The position numbers and the translations under genes were made by a program. A stretch of 64,000 bases of DNA from Glaesserella sp041814905 (lineage in GTDB: Bacteria; Pseudomonadota; Gammaproteobacteria; Enterobacterales; Pasteurellaceae). Positions within the stretch are counted from its first letter, which is position 1; each line of letters opens with the position of its first letter. A model generated the notes under the pieces. The model did no database searches. It had not been told where the DNA came from and saw only the letters and a program-made list of their open reading frames with translations. Shown here piece by piece: positions 17,136-25,897 of this stretch. The stretch lies in assembly GCF_041814905.1 (NCBI RefSeq), contig NZ_JBGXYA010000040.1, forward strand, positions 6,083-70,082, read 5' to 3'.

Positions 17136-18158
17136 ATGTTACTTATTGATTTGGTCGGCTATGAATTGACTCAAGAAGAGCAAGAATTGCTTGAACATCC
17201 GCTCGTTTCAGGACTTATTTTATTTACTCGAAATTTTCACGATAAAGCGCAACTGCAGGCGTTGATTCAATCTGTTCGTCAACGGGTGAAAAAGCCATTA
17301 CTAATTACCGTCGATCAAGAAGGTGGTCGGGTACAGCGTTTCCGTGAAGGATTTACCAAATTGCCTGCCATGCAATCTTTTTTACAATTAGACCGTTTGC
17401 AACTTGTTCAAGAAGCAGGCTGGCTGATGGCGGCTGAAATGTTTGCATTAGATATTGATTTAAGTTTTGCTCCGGTGCTGGATTTAGGACATTGTAGCAA
17501 AGCAATCGGCGATCGTTCATTTGGGGAAAATGTAGCCACAATGCTACCTGTCGCCGAAGCCTTTATTGACGGTATGCGAGAAATCGGTATGGCAACCACA
17601 GGTAAACATTTCCCTGGTCACGGTCACGTTATTGCCGACTCTCATCTTGAAACGCCCTTTGATGATCGTCCAAAAGAAACCATCTTTAATCAGGACATTC
17701 AGCCGTTTAAACAGCTGATCGCCAAAGGAAAATTATCGGCAATTATGCCTGCCCACGTTATTTACACCCAGTGTGACAGCCAACCTGCCAGTGGTTCAAG
17801 TTACTGGCTGAAAGAGATTTTACGCAAGCAGTTGCAATTTAACGGCGTGATTTTCTCTGATGATTTAGGAATGAAAGGCGCTGGGTTTATGGGGAACTAT
17901 GTGGAACGAAGCGAGAAAGCCTTACAAGCTGGTTGTGATTTGTTGCTACTCTGCAACGAGCCTGATGGCGTGGTACAAGTGTTAGATAACCTGAAATATC
18001 AGCCTACCCCAACGCAGAAAGAACGCCACTTAAGCCTAATGAAACGCCGTTCGATCGGTTGGTCAGAACTGGAAGCCAGCCCACGTTGGCAACAGGCTCA
18101 TCAACAGCTTGCTACACTTCAAGATCAATGGTTGGAATGGAAAACCCAGAATGCCTAA
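17136..18158 (+). CDS. nagZ: Beta-N-acetylhexosaminidase NagZ
   Basis: Cytoplasmic family-3 glycosidase that removes GlcNAc from anhydromuropeptides in peptidoglycan recycling. 340 residues, close to E. coli NagZ (341). It shows the family motifs TVDQEGGRVQRFREGFTKLP near residues 60-80, the KHFPGHG loop with the catalytic His (TGKHFPGHGHVIADSHLETP), and the nucleophile Asp in IFSDDLGMKGA. The ribosome site is AAGGGGAA. The 3' end overlaps rlmC by 8 bp, so they form a unit. Confidence 0.97.
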   Translation: MLLIDLVGYELTQEEQELLEHPLVSGLILFTRNFHDKAQLQALIQSVRQRVKKPLLITVDQEGGRVQRFREGFTKLPAMQSFLQLDRLQLVQEAGWLMAAEMFALDIDLSFAPVLDLGHCSKAIGDRSFGENVATMLPVAEAFIDGMREIGMATTGKHFPGHGHVIADSHLETPFDDRPKETIFNQDIQPFKQLIAKGKLSAIMPAHVIYTQCDSQPASGSSYWLKEILRKQLQFNGVIFSDDLGMKGAGFMGNYVERSEKALQAGCDLLLLCNEPDGVVQVLDNLKYQPTPTQKERHLSLMKRRSIGWSELEASPRWQQAHQQLATLQDQWLEWKTQNA

Positions 18159-19317
18159 ACTCAACTGCCACCATTTTGAACAGAACCGCTGCAATTCGTG
18201 CCAATGGCTTCATAAAAGCTATACCGAACAACTAGCAGAGAAAACCGTTGATCTCAAGCGGTTAGTTTCGCCTTATCTTTTGCAAAGCACGGAATTTTTA
18301 CCTGCGGTTACATCGCCTTTGGCACATTTTCGTAACAAAGCCAAAATGGTGGTCACAGGAAGCGTTGAGCGTCCGATTTTAGGCATTTTAAACGACGACG
18401 GCACAGGAACGGATTTAACGGATTGTCCGCTTTATCCGCAAGCCTTTACGCCACTTTTCCCTATTCTGAAAACCTTTATTGGGCGTGCTGGGCTTGTGCC
18501 TTACAACGTGGCAAAAAAACGGGGCGAACTCAAATATATCTTGATTACCCAAAGTCAGTATAATCAATCTTTGATGATCCGCTTTGTGTTAAGAAGTGAT
18601 CTAAAACGACCGCTTGTCGAGCGTGAATTGCCGATATTACTGGCTCAACTGCCTGAAAAATCGGTGGTGAGTCTGAATATACAACCGCAACATTCTGCGA
18701 TTTTGGAAGGTGAACAAGAGATTTTTTTGACTGAGCAACAAATATTAGAAGAACGCTTTAATCAAATTCCGCTGTTTATTCGTCCTCAAGGTTTTTTCCA
18801 AACCAATCCTACAGTCGCCAGCCAACTTTATTACACGGCTCAAGCGTGGATAAAAGCGTTGCCGATTACGCAACTTTGGGATCTGTTCTGCGGTGTCGGG
18901 GGGTTTGGGCTACATTGTGCCAACACATTACAAGCCAACAATCCGAATGTGACACTCACGGGTATTGAGATTTCTGCCTCTGCCATCGCCAGTGCCACAA
19001 AATCCGCCCGACAGCTTGGCTTACAAAACGTCAAATTTGCCTCGTTAGACTCGGCTCAATTTGCCTTGAATGAACAAGGAACAACCCCCGATCTCGTGAT
19101 TGTCAATCCGCCCAGACGGGGAATCGGCAAACCGTTAGCCGAATTTATCAATCAACTCGGTTCGCCTTACTTGATTTATTCCAGTTGTAATGCAGAAACC
19201 ATGGCAAAAGATTTTGCCTCACTCAGCGATTATGAACTCAAAAAAGTCCGGTTATTTGATATGTTTCCCCATACGGCACATTATGAAACATTAACATTCT
19301 TAGTCAGAAAATCTTAA
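18151..19317 (+). CDS. rlmC: 23S rRNA (uracil(747)-C(5))-methyltransferase RlmC
   Basis: 388 residues from ATG 18151 (MPKLNCHHFEQNRCNSCQWL). The upstream ATG 18109 lies within nagZ and is not used. Four Cys near the N-terminus (Cys6, Cys14, Cys17 and Cys75 in LTDCPLY) fit the iron-sulfur site of the RumA/RumB group. A SAM-binding core (WDLFCGVGGFGLHCA), the NPPRRG motif and the catalytic Cys in YSSCNAETMAKD follow. E. coli RlmC is 375 residues. An uptake sequence lies inside the gene (18608-18617) and an inverted pair follows the stop. Confidence 0.94.
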   Translation: MPKLNCHHFEQNRCNSCQWLHKSYTEQLAEKTVDLKRLVSPYLLQSTEFLPAVTSPLAHFRNKAKMVVTGSVERPILGILNDDGTGTDLTDCPLYPQAFTPLFPILKTFIGRAGLVPYNVAKKRGELKYILITQSQYNQSLMIRFVLRSDLKRPLVERELPILLAQLPEKSVVSLNIQPQHSAILEGEQEIFLTEQQILEERFNQIPLFIRPQGFFQTNPTVASQLYYTAQAWIKALPITQLWDLFCGVGGFGLHCANTLQANNPNVTLTGIEISASAIASATKSARQLGLQNVKFASLDSAQFALNEQGTTPDLVIVNPPRRGIGKPLAEFINQLGSPYLIYSSCNAETMAKDFASLSDYELKKVRLFDMFPHTAHYETLTFLVRKS

Positions 19318-19374
19318 CAAGCGGTCTTTTTTTGAGAAAAATTTGCAAATTAATCTGCCGAACCGACCGCTTGT
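19317..19374. terminator. Inverted uptake-sequence pair between rlmC and the symporter
   Basis: ACAAGCGGT (19317-19325, overlapping the rlmC stop) pairs with ACCGCTTGT (19366-19374) around a 40-nt AT-rich loop. Such inverted USS pairs between convergent genes commonly act as terminators in Pasteurellaceae; the activity here is inferred. Confidence 0.6.
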
Positions 19375-19379
19375 AATGA

Positions 19380-20744
19380 CTAAACTAAACCTTGTTTTAA
19401 ACGTTCAAAATAGTTTTTGGTTTCTTCAATCACCACATGACGCAGTGCCACCAAGGCGACTAAGTTCGGGAACGCCATTAAGCCGTTAACGATATCGGCA
19501 ATCGTCCAGATGGTATTTAAGTGGATAAACGGTGCCATCGCAATAAAGCCGATAAACGCCGTGCGATAGATTTTAATCCCTCGGGTTCTGCCGTTGGTTA
19601 AGTACACAAAACAGCGTTCGCCGTAATAACACCAGCCGAGAATCGTCGTATAGGCGAAAAAAATCAAACTGACGGTGACAATCACTGCGCCGATAGAACT
19701 GCCTAAACCTTCTGCAAAAGCGAGGTTGGTTAAGCCGGCTCCTGCGGTGGGGCCTGTCCAAACGCCAGTCATGACAATCACAAGCCCGGTCATTGAGCAG
19801 ACAATAATCGTATCCAAAAATACACCGGTCATGGAGATCAGCCCTTGGCGTACAGGCTCTTTTGTGTGAGCCGCTGCCGCTGCAATCGGTGCGCTACCTA
19901 AACCCGCTTCATTGGAGAAAATACCACGTGCAACACCGGATTGAATCGCTTTTAAGACCGTAAAGCCAACAGCTCCGCCTAAAGCCGCTTGGGGATTGAA
20001 CGCTGCTTCAACAATCAGTGTAATGGTCGCAGGGATTTTGTCGTAATTAATCGCTAAAATAAAAAGTGCGGCTAATACATAAGCAATTGCCATAAACGGC
20101 ACGATAACCATCGAAATTTGGGAAATGCGTTTCACCCCGCCTAAAATAATGGCGGCGGTAATTAAGGTTAAAATGATCGCCGTGACGGAAATCGGTACAT
20201 TAAAGGTATCATTAACGGCATGGGTAATCCCGTTGACTTGCGGAAAAGTCCCGACCCCGACCAGAGCCACCATAATCCCGAAAACCGCAAACAGTTTTGC
20301 CATCCATTTCCATTTTTGTCCCATTCCGAGTTCGATATAGTACATCGGTCCGCCTGCCATAAAGCCGTCTTTATCGCGGGTACGGAATTTCACTGCAAGC
20401 AGACATTCGGCATATTTGGTCGTCATGCCGAAAAGGGCGATAAGCCACATCCAGAACACCGCTCCGGGTCCGCCTGCTTGAATGGCGGTGGCGACCCCAA
20501 CGATATTCCCCGTGCCGATAGTTGCTGCCAATGCGGTGGACAATGCACCAAAGGCGGAAATGTCCCCGGATTGATCGTTGCCTTTCTCTTTTTGGAAAAT
20601 ATAACTAAACGCACGTGGTAACTGAACGAATTGAAGGAGTTTGAGCCTTAATGTGAAATAAATACCGACACCGGCGACTAAAAGTAGCAGCGGCGGCCCC
20701 CAAACGATACCGTTGATTGTGCTAAGAATTGTGTCGATTGACAT
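19380..20744 (-). CDS. Sodium:alanine/glycine symporter (AGCS family)
   Basis: A 454-residue inner-membrane transporter of the alanine/glycine:cation symporter family. Typical signatures are seen: GDISAFGALSTALAATIGTG and NIVGVATAIQAGGPGAVFWM near residues 60-95, GGPMYYIELGMG, SGVARGIFSNEAGLGSAPIAAA near the middle, and the ending region FAYTTILGWCYYGERC. It imports small neutral amino acids with Na+. The long leader carries a tandem glycine riboswitch, so glycine is the probable substrate or signal. It is the only gene of its transcript by spacing. Confidence 0.95.
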   Translation of the reverse strand: MSIDTILSTINGIVWGPPLLLLVAGVGIYFTLRLKLLQFVQLPRAFSYIFQKEKGNDQSGDISAFGALSTALAATIGTGNIVGVATAIQAGGPGAVFWMWLIALFGMTTKYAECLLAVKFRTRDKDGFMAGGPMYYIELGMGQKWKWMAKLFAVFGIMVALVGVGTFPQVNGITHAVNDTFNVPISVTAIILTLITAAIILGGVKRISQISMVIVPFMAIAYVLAALFILAINYDKIPATITLIVEAAFNPQAALGGAVGFTVLKAIQSGVARGIFSNEAGLGSAPIAAAAAHTKEPVRQGLISMTGVFLDTIIVCSMTGLVIVMTGVWTGPTAGAGLTNLAFAEGLGSSIGAVIVTVSLIFFAYTTILGWCYYGERCFVYLTNGRTRGIKIYRTAFIGFIAMAPFIHLNTIWTIADIVNGLMAFPNLVALVALRHVVIEETKNYFERLKQGLV

Positions 20745-20791
20745 TGATAAGTTCCTCGTAAAAACGACTTACAAGGAAAGAAAAGACGGAA

Positions 20792-20838
20792 ACAAGCGGT
20801 CACTTTTTGCTGATTTTTGACAAAAACGCACCGCTTGT
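20792..20838 (-). terminator. Uptake-sequence hairpin, probable riboswitch expression platform
   Basis: On the minus strand ACAAGCGGT pairs with ACCGCTTGT, and inside, TTTTTG pairs with CAAAAA around an 11-nt loop. The hairpin is followed by a T-rich run (TTCCGTCTTTTCTTTCC). It lies between the glycine aptamers and the symporter start, exactly where an intrinsic terminator would give glycine-dependent control. Confidence 0.55.
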
Positions 20839-20847
20839 ATAGATAAC

Positions 20848-21052
20848 TTTTCTCCCCTGTCCTTTTGCCTGAGCGTTTCACGGTTTTGCAAATTTTTGTT
20901 TAAATCAGACCGCTTGCGCCTTCGGCGTCCATTTTCTGCTGTGCAGATTGGATCTCTCCAAGGGTTCGTCCAATTAGCTGTCCTCGCTGTCGCACCTGAA
21001 AGAGTTTACCTCGTCGGTGTGGGGTTAATTCGCCCACTCTCCAGCTATCTTC
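20848..21052 (-). ncRNA. Tandem glycine riboswitch
   Basis: On the minus strand the first aptamer runs from GGAGAGTGGG (complement of 21034-21043) to CTCTTTCAGGTGCGACAG, and the second from TTGGAGAGATCC to ACGCTCAGGCAAAAGGACAG (about 20855-20874). These are the conserved core strings of the glycine aptamer, including CGCCGAAGGCGCAA in the second. The two aptamers lie head to tail with a short linker. They precede a sodium:alanine/glycine symporter, a well-known target. In the second aptamer the P3-side arm contains a USS-like stretch (GCAAGCGGTC). Confidence 0.93.
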
Positions 21053-21088
21053 ATCCGAACATTCTTTTTAAATTAAAAAGAGGTGCGA

Positions 21089-21116
21089 ATTCTAACAATT
21101 CTTTAGGGCGAGTCAA
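21089..21116 (-). promoter_or_regulatory. Promoter of the riboswitch-symporter transcript
   Basis: Reading the minus strand: -35 TTGACT (21111-21116), 16-bp spacer, -10 TAGAAT (21089-21094). It places the start about 30 nt before the first aptamer. The remaining gap to adhE (21117-21256) shows only an uptake sequence at 21237-21246. Confidence 0.75.
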
Positions 21117-21256
21117 TATCTTAAAAATCAAATAAGCCGAAGAAAGGCGATTGGTTGCAGGGAAATTGATCGGATTCAACAATTTCGCAGGGTAAGTTGG
21201 AGAAACGCGGATTTTTGCAAAATGTCAGGCGAAACAGACCGCTTGTATCAAAACAA

Positions 21257-21279
21257 AACCCCGGCAGTCCGCCGGGGTT
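21257..21279 (-). terminator. Rho-independent terminator after adhE
   Basis: A 9-bp GC-rich stem (AACCCCGGC / GCCGGGGTT) with a 5-nt loop, followed on the minus strand by a T-rich run (TTGTTTTG), about 28 bp past the adhE stop. Confidence 0.88.
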
Positions 21280-21306
21280 TGGGTTATTATCGGATTAGAT
21301 AACAGA

Positions 21307-23922
21307 TTATTTTCCGTAGTAAGCTTTGGTCATAATCTCTTCCATGTCGGCCACCATCGCTAAGCGAGGGTTTGCCGGCGTACATTGGTCTTCAAACGCG
21401 TTGAGTGCTAATTCATGACGAGCTGCCAAGAAGGCTTTTTCATCAACGTTTTGATCTTTCAGTGCCATTTTTACACCGCAACGAACCGCAAGATCGTGAA
21501 CCGCTTTCGCGAACGATTCTACACCTTCAGCCGGTGTTGCTGCCGGTAAGCCTAACATTTTTGCAATGTCTTGGTAGCGAACATCCGCCACATAATCGGT
21601 ATATTTCGGCCATGTTGCGACTTTCGTCGGACGGGTACCGTTATAACGGATGACGTGCGGGAGAAGAATCGCATTGGTACGACCGTGAACGGTATGGAAT
21701 TTACCGCCGATTTTGTGTGCCATTGAGTGACAGATGCCTAGGAAGGCGTTAGCAAATGCCATCCCTGCCATGGTTGAGGCGTTGTGCATTTTTTCACGGG
21801 CGACTTCATCAAATTCTTTGACGGATTTTTCAAGATTTTCAAACACCAATTTGATTGCTTGTAATGCCAAACCATCGGTGTAGTCGTTCGCGAGAATAGA
21901 CACGTAAGCTTCCGTCGCATGCGTTAACACGTCCAAACCGGTATCGGCGGCAACGTGTGACGGTACGGACATAACCAGTGCCGGGTCAACGATTGCTACG
22001 GTCGGTGTGAGCGAGTAGTCGGCTAACGGATATTTAATATCGCCGTCGGTGATGACCGCAAACGGTGTAACTTCGGAACCTGTACCGGATGTTGTCGGAA
22101 TACCGACGAATTTCGCTTTACGGCCTAATTGCGGGAATTTGAACGCACGTTTACGGATATCCATGAATTTTTGGACTAAGTCACGGAAATCTACCTCAGG
22201 TTGTTCATAGAATAACCACATGACTTTTGCCGCATCCATCGGAGAACCGCCGCCGAGTGCGATAATGGTATCCGGTTGGAAGCTGCGCATTAACTCCGTA
22301 CCGCGACGTACGGTTTCAATGCTTGGGTTCGGTTCGACATCAGCGAACAATTGGTAAGTGACTTTGTTGCGACGTAAACGTAATTGCTCGGTAATTCTGT
22401 CGACAAAGCCTAAATCCACCATGGAACGGTCTGTGATGATCATCACTTTTTCCGCATCTTTCATGGATTTAAGGTATTGAATCGAATCACGTTCAAAGTA
22501 GATTTTGGATGGAACTTTAAACCATTGCATATTATTTCTCCGTCTGCCCACACGTTTAATATTTAAGAGATTGACTGCACTGACGTTGTTGCCTACAGAG
22601 TTTTTACCGTAAGAACCGCATCCTAACGTGAGAGACGGGAGGAAGGAGTTATAGACGTCACCGATACCGCCGAAGGTTGACGGTGAGTTCCAAATAACGC
22701 GGATAGCTTTAACACGTTTACCGAATTCTTTTGCCAATTCTTTATTTTGTGTATGGATTGCCGCCGAGTGACCTAAACCGTGGAAGTTCACCATGGCTTC
22801 GGAAAGCGCCAAGCCGTGTTCGGTAGAGTCGGATTTTAATAAGGCTAGCACCGGTGAGAGTTTTTCACGGGTAAGAGGTTCAAGCTCACCGACTTCTTTA
22901 CATTCGGCCAACAGGATATTGGTGTTTGCCGGAACGGTAAAACCGGCTTGTTCGGCAATCCAAGCAGCCGCTTTACCTACCACGGCGGCATTTAATTTAG
23001 CTCCTGAGCAGCTGGCTTTATCCGCTTTATCAACACCGAAAATATATTTCTCAAGTAATGCTTTCTCTTTTTTATTGACGAGGTAAACACCGTAAGATTG
23101 CATTTCTTTCACAAATTCGTCATAGACTTCTTTGTCGACAATAGCTGCTTGTTCAGAGGCGCAAATCATACCGTTGTCGAATGATTTGGACATGACGATA
23201 TCGTAAACCGCTTGTTTGACTTTGGCGGTTTTTTCGACATAGGCAGGGACGTTACCCGCACCGACCCCTAACGCCGGTTTACCGCATGAATATGCCGCTT
23301 CTACCATAGCGTTACCGCCGGTAGCAAGAATAGTGGCGATACCCGGATGTTTCATCAACGCCGATGTTCCCTCCATTGATGGAGTTTTAATCCATTGGAC
23401 GCAGTTTTTTGGAGCGCCGGCAGCGACAGCCGCATCATAAACGATTTGCGCCGCATGGGCTGAACATTGTTGTGCGGAAGGGTGGAAAGCAAAGACAATA
23501 GGGTTACGGGTTTTGAGAGCGATTAACGCTTTGAAAATCGTGGTAGAGGTCGGATTAGTTGTCGGGGTAATACCACAAACAACACCGACAGGATCTGCAA
23601 TTTCGGTAATACCGGTGACATCATCTTCACTAATAACCCCTGCGGTTTTTAAATGGCGCATATTATTCACCACATATTCACAGGCAAACAGGTTTTTCGT
23701 CGCTTTATCTTCAAATACACCGCGACCGGTTTCCTCTACTGCGTGTAAAGCAAGAACGCCGTGCTTATCGAGTGCCGCAACGGATGCTTTCGCGACGATA
23801 TAATCTACTTGTTCCTGATTTAATTGGCGAAATTCTTCTAACGCCACTAAACCTTTTCCGACAAGTTCGTTTACTTCAGCTTGAGCATCGTACGGTTGTA
23901 CAGATTTTGCATTTTGAGCCAT
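21307..23922 (-). CDS. adhE: Bifunctional acetaldehyde-CoA/alcohol dehydrogenase AdhE
   Basis: AdhE reduces acetyl-CoA to acetaldehyde and then ethanol, regenerating NAD+ in anaerobic growth. 871 residues, two domains. The N-terminal aldehyde dehydrogenase (to about 440) has the catalytic Cys in FDNGMICASEQAAIV. The C-terminal iron-dependent alcohol dehydrogenase has IALGGGSPMDAAKVMW, PTTSGTGSEVTPFAVITD and the metal-binding His cluster in GICHSMAHKIGGKFHTVHG. The enzyme forms spirosomes in relatives. An FNR-like site lies about 95 bp upstream, fitting anaerobic induction, and a strong terminator follows. Confidence 0.98.
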   Translation of the reverse strand: MAQNAKSVQPYDAQAEVNELVGKGLVALEEFRQLNQEQVDYIVAKASVAALDKHGVLALHAVEETGRGVFEDKATKNLFACEYVVNNMRHLKTAGVISEDDVTGITEIADPVGVVCGITPTTNPTSTTIFKALIALKTRNPIVFAFHPSAQQCSAHAAQIVYDAAVAAGAPKNCVQWIKTPSMEGTSALMKHPGIATILATGGNAMVEAAYSCGKPALGVGAGNVPAYVEKTAKVKQAVYDIVMSKSFDNGMICASEQAAIVDKEVYDEFVKEMQSYGVYLVNKKEKALLEKYIFGVDKADKASCSGAKLNAAVVGKAAAWIAEQAGFTVPANTNILLAECKEVGELEPLTREKLSPVLALLKSDSTEHGLALSEAMVNFHGLGHSAAIHTQNKELAKEFGKRVKAIRVIWNSPSTFGGIGDVYNSFLPSLTLGCGSYGKNSVGNNVSAVNLLNIKRVGRRRNNMQWFKVPSKIYFERDSIQYLKSMKDAEKVMIITDRSMVDLGFVDRITEQLRLRRNKVTYQLFADVEPNPSIETVRRGTELMRSFQPDTIIALGGGSPMDAAKVMWLFYEQPEVDFRDLVQKFMDIRKRAFKFPQLGRKAKFVGIPTTSGTGSEVTPFAVITDGDIKYPLADYSLTPTVAIVDPALVMSVPSHVAADTGLDVLTHATEAYVSILANDYTDGLALQAIKLVFENLEKSVKEFDEVAREKMHNASTMAGMAFANAFLGICHSMAHKIGGKFHTVHGRTNAILLPHVIRYNGTRPTKVATWPKYTDYVADVRYQDIAKMLGLPAATPAEGVESFAKAVHDLAVRCGVKMALKDQNVDEKAFLAARHELALNAFEDQCTPANPRLAMVADMEEIMTKAYYGK

Positions 23923-24016
23923 AGTAGTTTTCCTCTCGTGATTAATTTTAACTAGGTTAATTATTACTCATTTGGAGTAATTTTACTTCTTAATTCATAC
24001 GCTCTTTACGCTATTT

Positions 24017-24030
24017 GTGATCTACATCAA
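24017..24030. promoter_or_regulatory. FNR-like site between adhE and hemC
   Basis: GTGAT-CTAC-ATCAA differs by one base from TTGAT-N4-ATCAA. It lies 95 bp upstream of adhE and about 157 bp upstream of hemC. Because the two genes are divergent either could be controlled; adhE is the likelier target. A CRP-type reading (TGTGA with a poor right half) is weaker. Confidence 0.55.
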
Positions 24031-24186
24031 GTTTTTGATAACAGTTATCATCTTTGCAAAGTGAATGAAACAATTCGGCAACATTAATGAAAAAATTAAA
24101 ACAGGAAAAATACGGAATCTTTGGCAGAACAAACAAATAGTGGTAGGATATTAAGAATTTTCATGCAATACAAAGCAATATAATTA

Positions 24187-25113
24187 ATGAAAGAAGTTTT
24201 AAGAATAGCAACACGTCAAAGTCCTCTCGCGTTATGGCAAGCTAATTTTGTAAAAAATGCTTTGGAACAACGTTTTCCGCATTTGTCGGTTGAATTAGTT
24301 ACGATGGTCACCAAAGGCGATATTATTCTGGATACACCTCTTGCTAAAATTGGTGGTAAAGGTCTTTTTGTAAAAGAACTTGAATCAGCGTTATTGGAAG
24401 GGCGAGCCGATTTAGCTGTGCATTCAATGAAAGATGTGCCGATGGAGTTTCCTCAAGGTTTAGGTTTAGCCGTGATTTGTGAACGGGAGGACCCCCGCGA
24501 TGCATTTGTTTCAAATCATTACGCTAGTTTGGATGAACTCCCTGAAGGTGCGGTGGTCGGAACTTCTAGCTTACGTCGTCAATGTCAATTGGTTTCAGCC
24601 TATCCGCATTTACAAGTAAAATCATTACGCGGCAATGTCGGTACGCGTTTAAATAAACTGGATAATCGGGAGTATGATGCGATTATTCTTGCTGCGGCAG
24701 GTTTAATTCGTTTGGGGTTACAACAACGTATCCGTAGTTTTATTCCGATAACACAATCGTTACCCGCCGCCGGACAAGGAGCTGTGGGAATTGAGACTCG
24801 TATTGACGACAAACACGTGCTAGAGTACGTAAATGCATTAAATCATCCACAAACGGCTTGTTGTGTTATTGCTGAGCGAGCGATGAATAAACGTTTACAA
24901 GGTGGATGTCAAGTACCTATCGGGGGATTTGCACAATTAGACGGAGATGAAATCAGTTTGAATGCCTTGGTTGGTTCATTAGACGGTTCAACCATTATTC
25001 GAGCAAGTGGTACAGCTAAAGTACAGGCTGCGGAGCAGCTTGGAATTTCGATTGCAGAACAGCTTTTAATCCAAGGTGCGGATAAAATTTTGCAGGATAT
25101 TTACCGACAATAA
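24187..25113 (+). CDS. hemC: Porphobilinogen deaminase (hydroxymethylbilane synthase)
   Basis: HemC joins four porphobilinogens into hydroxymethylbilane. 308 residues (E. coli 313). Visible are the N-terminal IATRQSPLALWQA, the KGLFVKELE loop, HSMKDVPM, GTSSLRRQCQL and LRGNVGTRL, and the cofactor-binding Cys in LQGGCQVPIGGFA near residue 240. No clear Shine-Dalgarno precedes ATG 24187, and a TATAAT at 24179-24184 is too close to be a normal promoter for it. First gene of hemC-hemD-hemX-hemY. Confidence 0.97.
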   Translation: MKEVLRIATRQSPLALWQANFVKNALEQRFPHLSVELVTMVTKGDIILDTPLAKIGGKGLFVKELESALLEGRADLAVHSMKDVPMEFPQGLGLAVICEREDPRDAFVSNHYASLDELPEGAVVGTSSLRRQCQLVSAYPHLQVKSLRGNVGTRLNKLDNREYDAIILAAAGLIRLGLQQRIRSFIPITQSLPAAGQGAVGIETRIDDKHVLEYVNALNHPQTACCVIAERAMNKRLQGGCQVPIGGFAQLDGDEISLNALVGSLDGSTIIRASGTAKVQAAEQLGISIAEQLLIQGADKILQDIYRQ

Positions 25114-25118
25114 TTAAG

Positions 25119-25877
25119 ATGAATGTATTAGTGACGCGTCCGGATCTTCGTGGCAAAAATTTGGTGGAAATGCTGGCAGAAAGACATATTTTTGCTATTC
25201 ATCAACCCTTATTCACAATAGAAGCCGGTAGAGAATTATTACAATTACCTTCGTATTTATCTCGCCTTAACGCAGGAGACTATGTTTTTGCCGTTTCTAA
25301 AAATGCGATAGATTTTGCAGATGAAGCATTAAAGCAGACAGGATTTTCTTGGCGGAGCGATGTAAATTATTTTGCGATAGGGCAAGCTTCCGCTAATTAT
25401 TTTTCATCAACGATAGAATATGCAGTACGTTACCCGATACAATCCGAAAACAGCGAAGGCTTATTGGAGCTACCTGAAATGCATCATTTATCCGGTAAAA
25501 ATATTGTGATATTAAGGGCCGATTCAGGCAGAGAGCTATTTTCGGAACAAGCTATTATACGCGGAGCAAATGTACAACCTATTGAATGCTATCAGCGTAT
25601 CATGGTTGATAATGATTTAAGCGAGCAGATCAGTTTATCCAAGAGAGCAGGCGTCGATACAATTGTCATTACCAGCGGTGATATTTTAAAAATATTAGTA
25701 GAGCAGGTTGCGGATAATGATCGTGAATGGTTAATGCAATGCCGGCTTGTCGTTGTCGGGCAAAGGATCGCAAGGTTAGCGAAAACGTTGAAATGGAATG
25801 CGGATAAAATTAGAATTTCAGAAAAGGCGGATAATCATAGTTTGCTTGAAACGCTTTTAAGTCATAGAGAATTTTAA
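25119..25877 (+). CDS. hemD: Uroporphyrinogen-III synthase
   Basis: Closes hydroxymethylbilane with ring-D inversion to uroporphyrinogen III. 252 residues, near the E. coli length (246). The family is poorly conserved; recognisable are the start MNVLVTRPDLRGKNLVEML, the central NIVILRADSGRELFSEQ (about 128-144), and the later TIVITSGDILKIL and LVVVGQRIARLA. It starts 5 bp after the hemC stop and is followed by hemX, the standard gammaproteobacterial order, which supports the call. Confidence 0.94.
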   Translation: MNVLVTRPDLRGKNLVEMLAERHIFAIHQPLFTIEAGRELLQLPSYLSRLNAGDYVFAVSKNAIDFADEALKQTGFSWRSDVNYFAIGQASANYFSSTIEYAVRYPIQSENSEGLLELPEMHHLSGKNIVILRADSGRELFSEQAIIRGANVQPIECYQRIMVDNDLSEQISLSKRAGVDTIVITSGDILKILVEQVADNDREWLMQCRLVVVGQRIARLAKTLKWNADKIRISEKADNHSLLETLLSHREF

Positions 25878-25897
25878 ACTTAGAATAGGTGGGAGCT

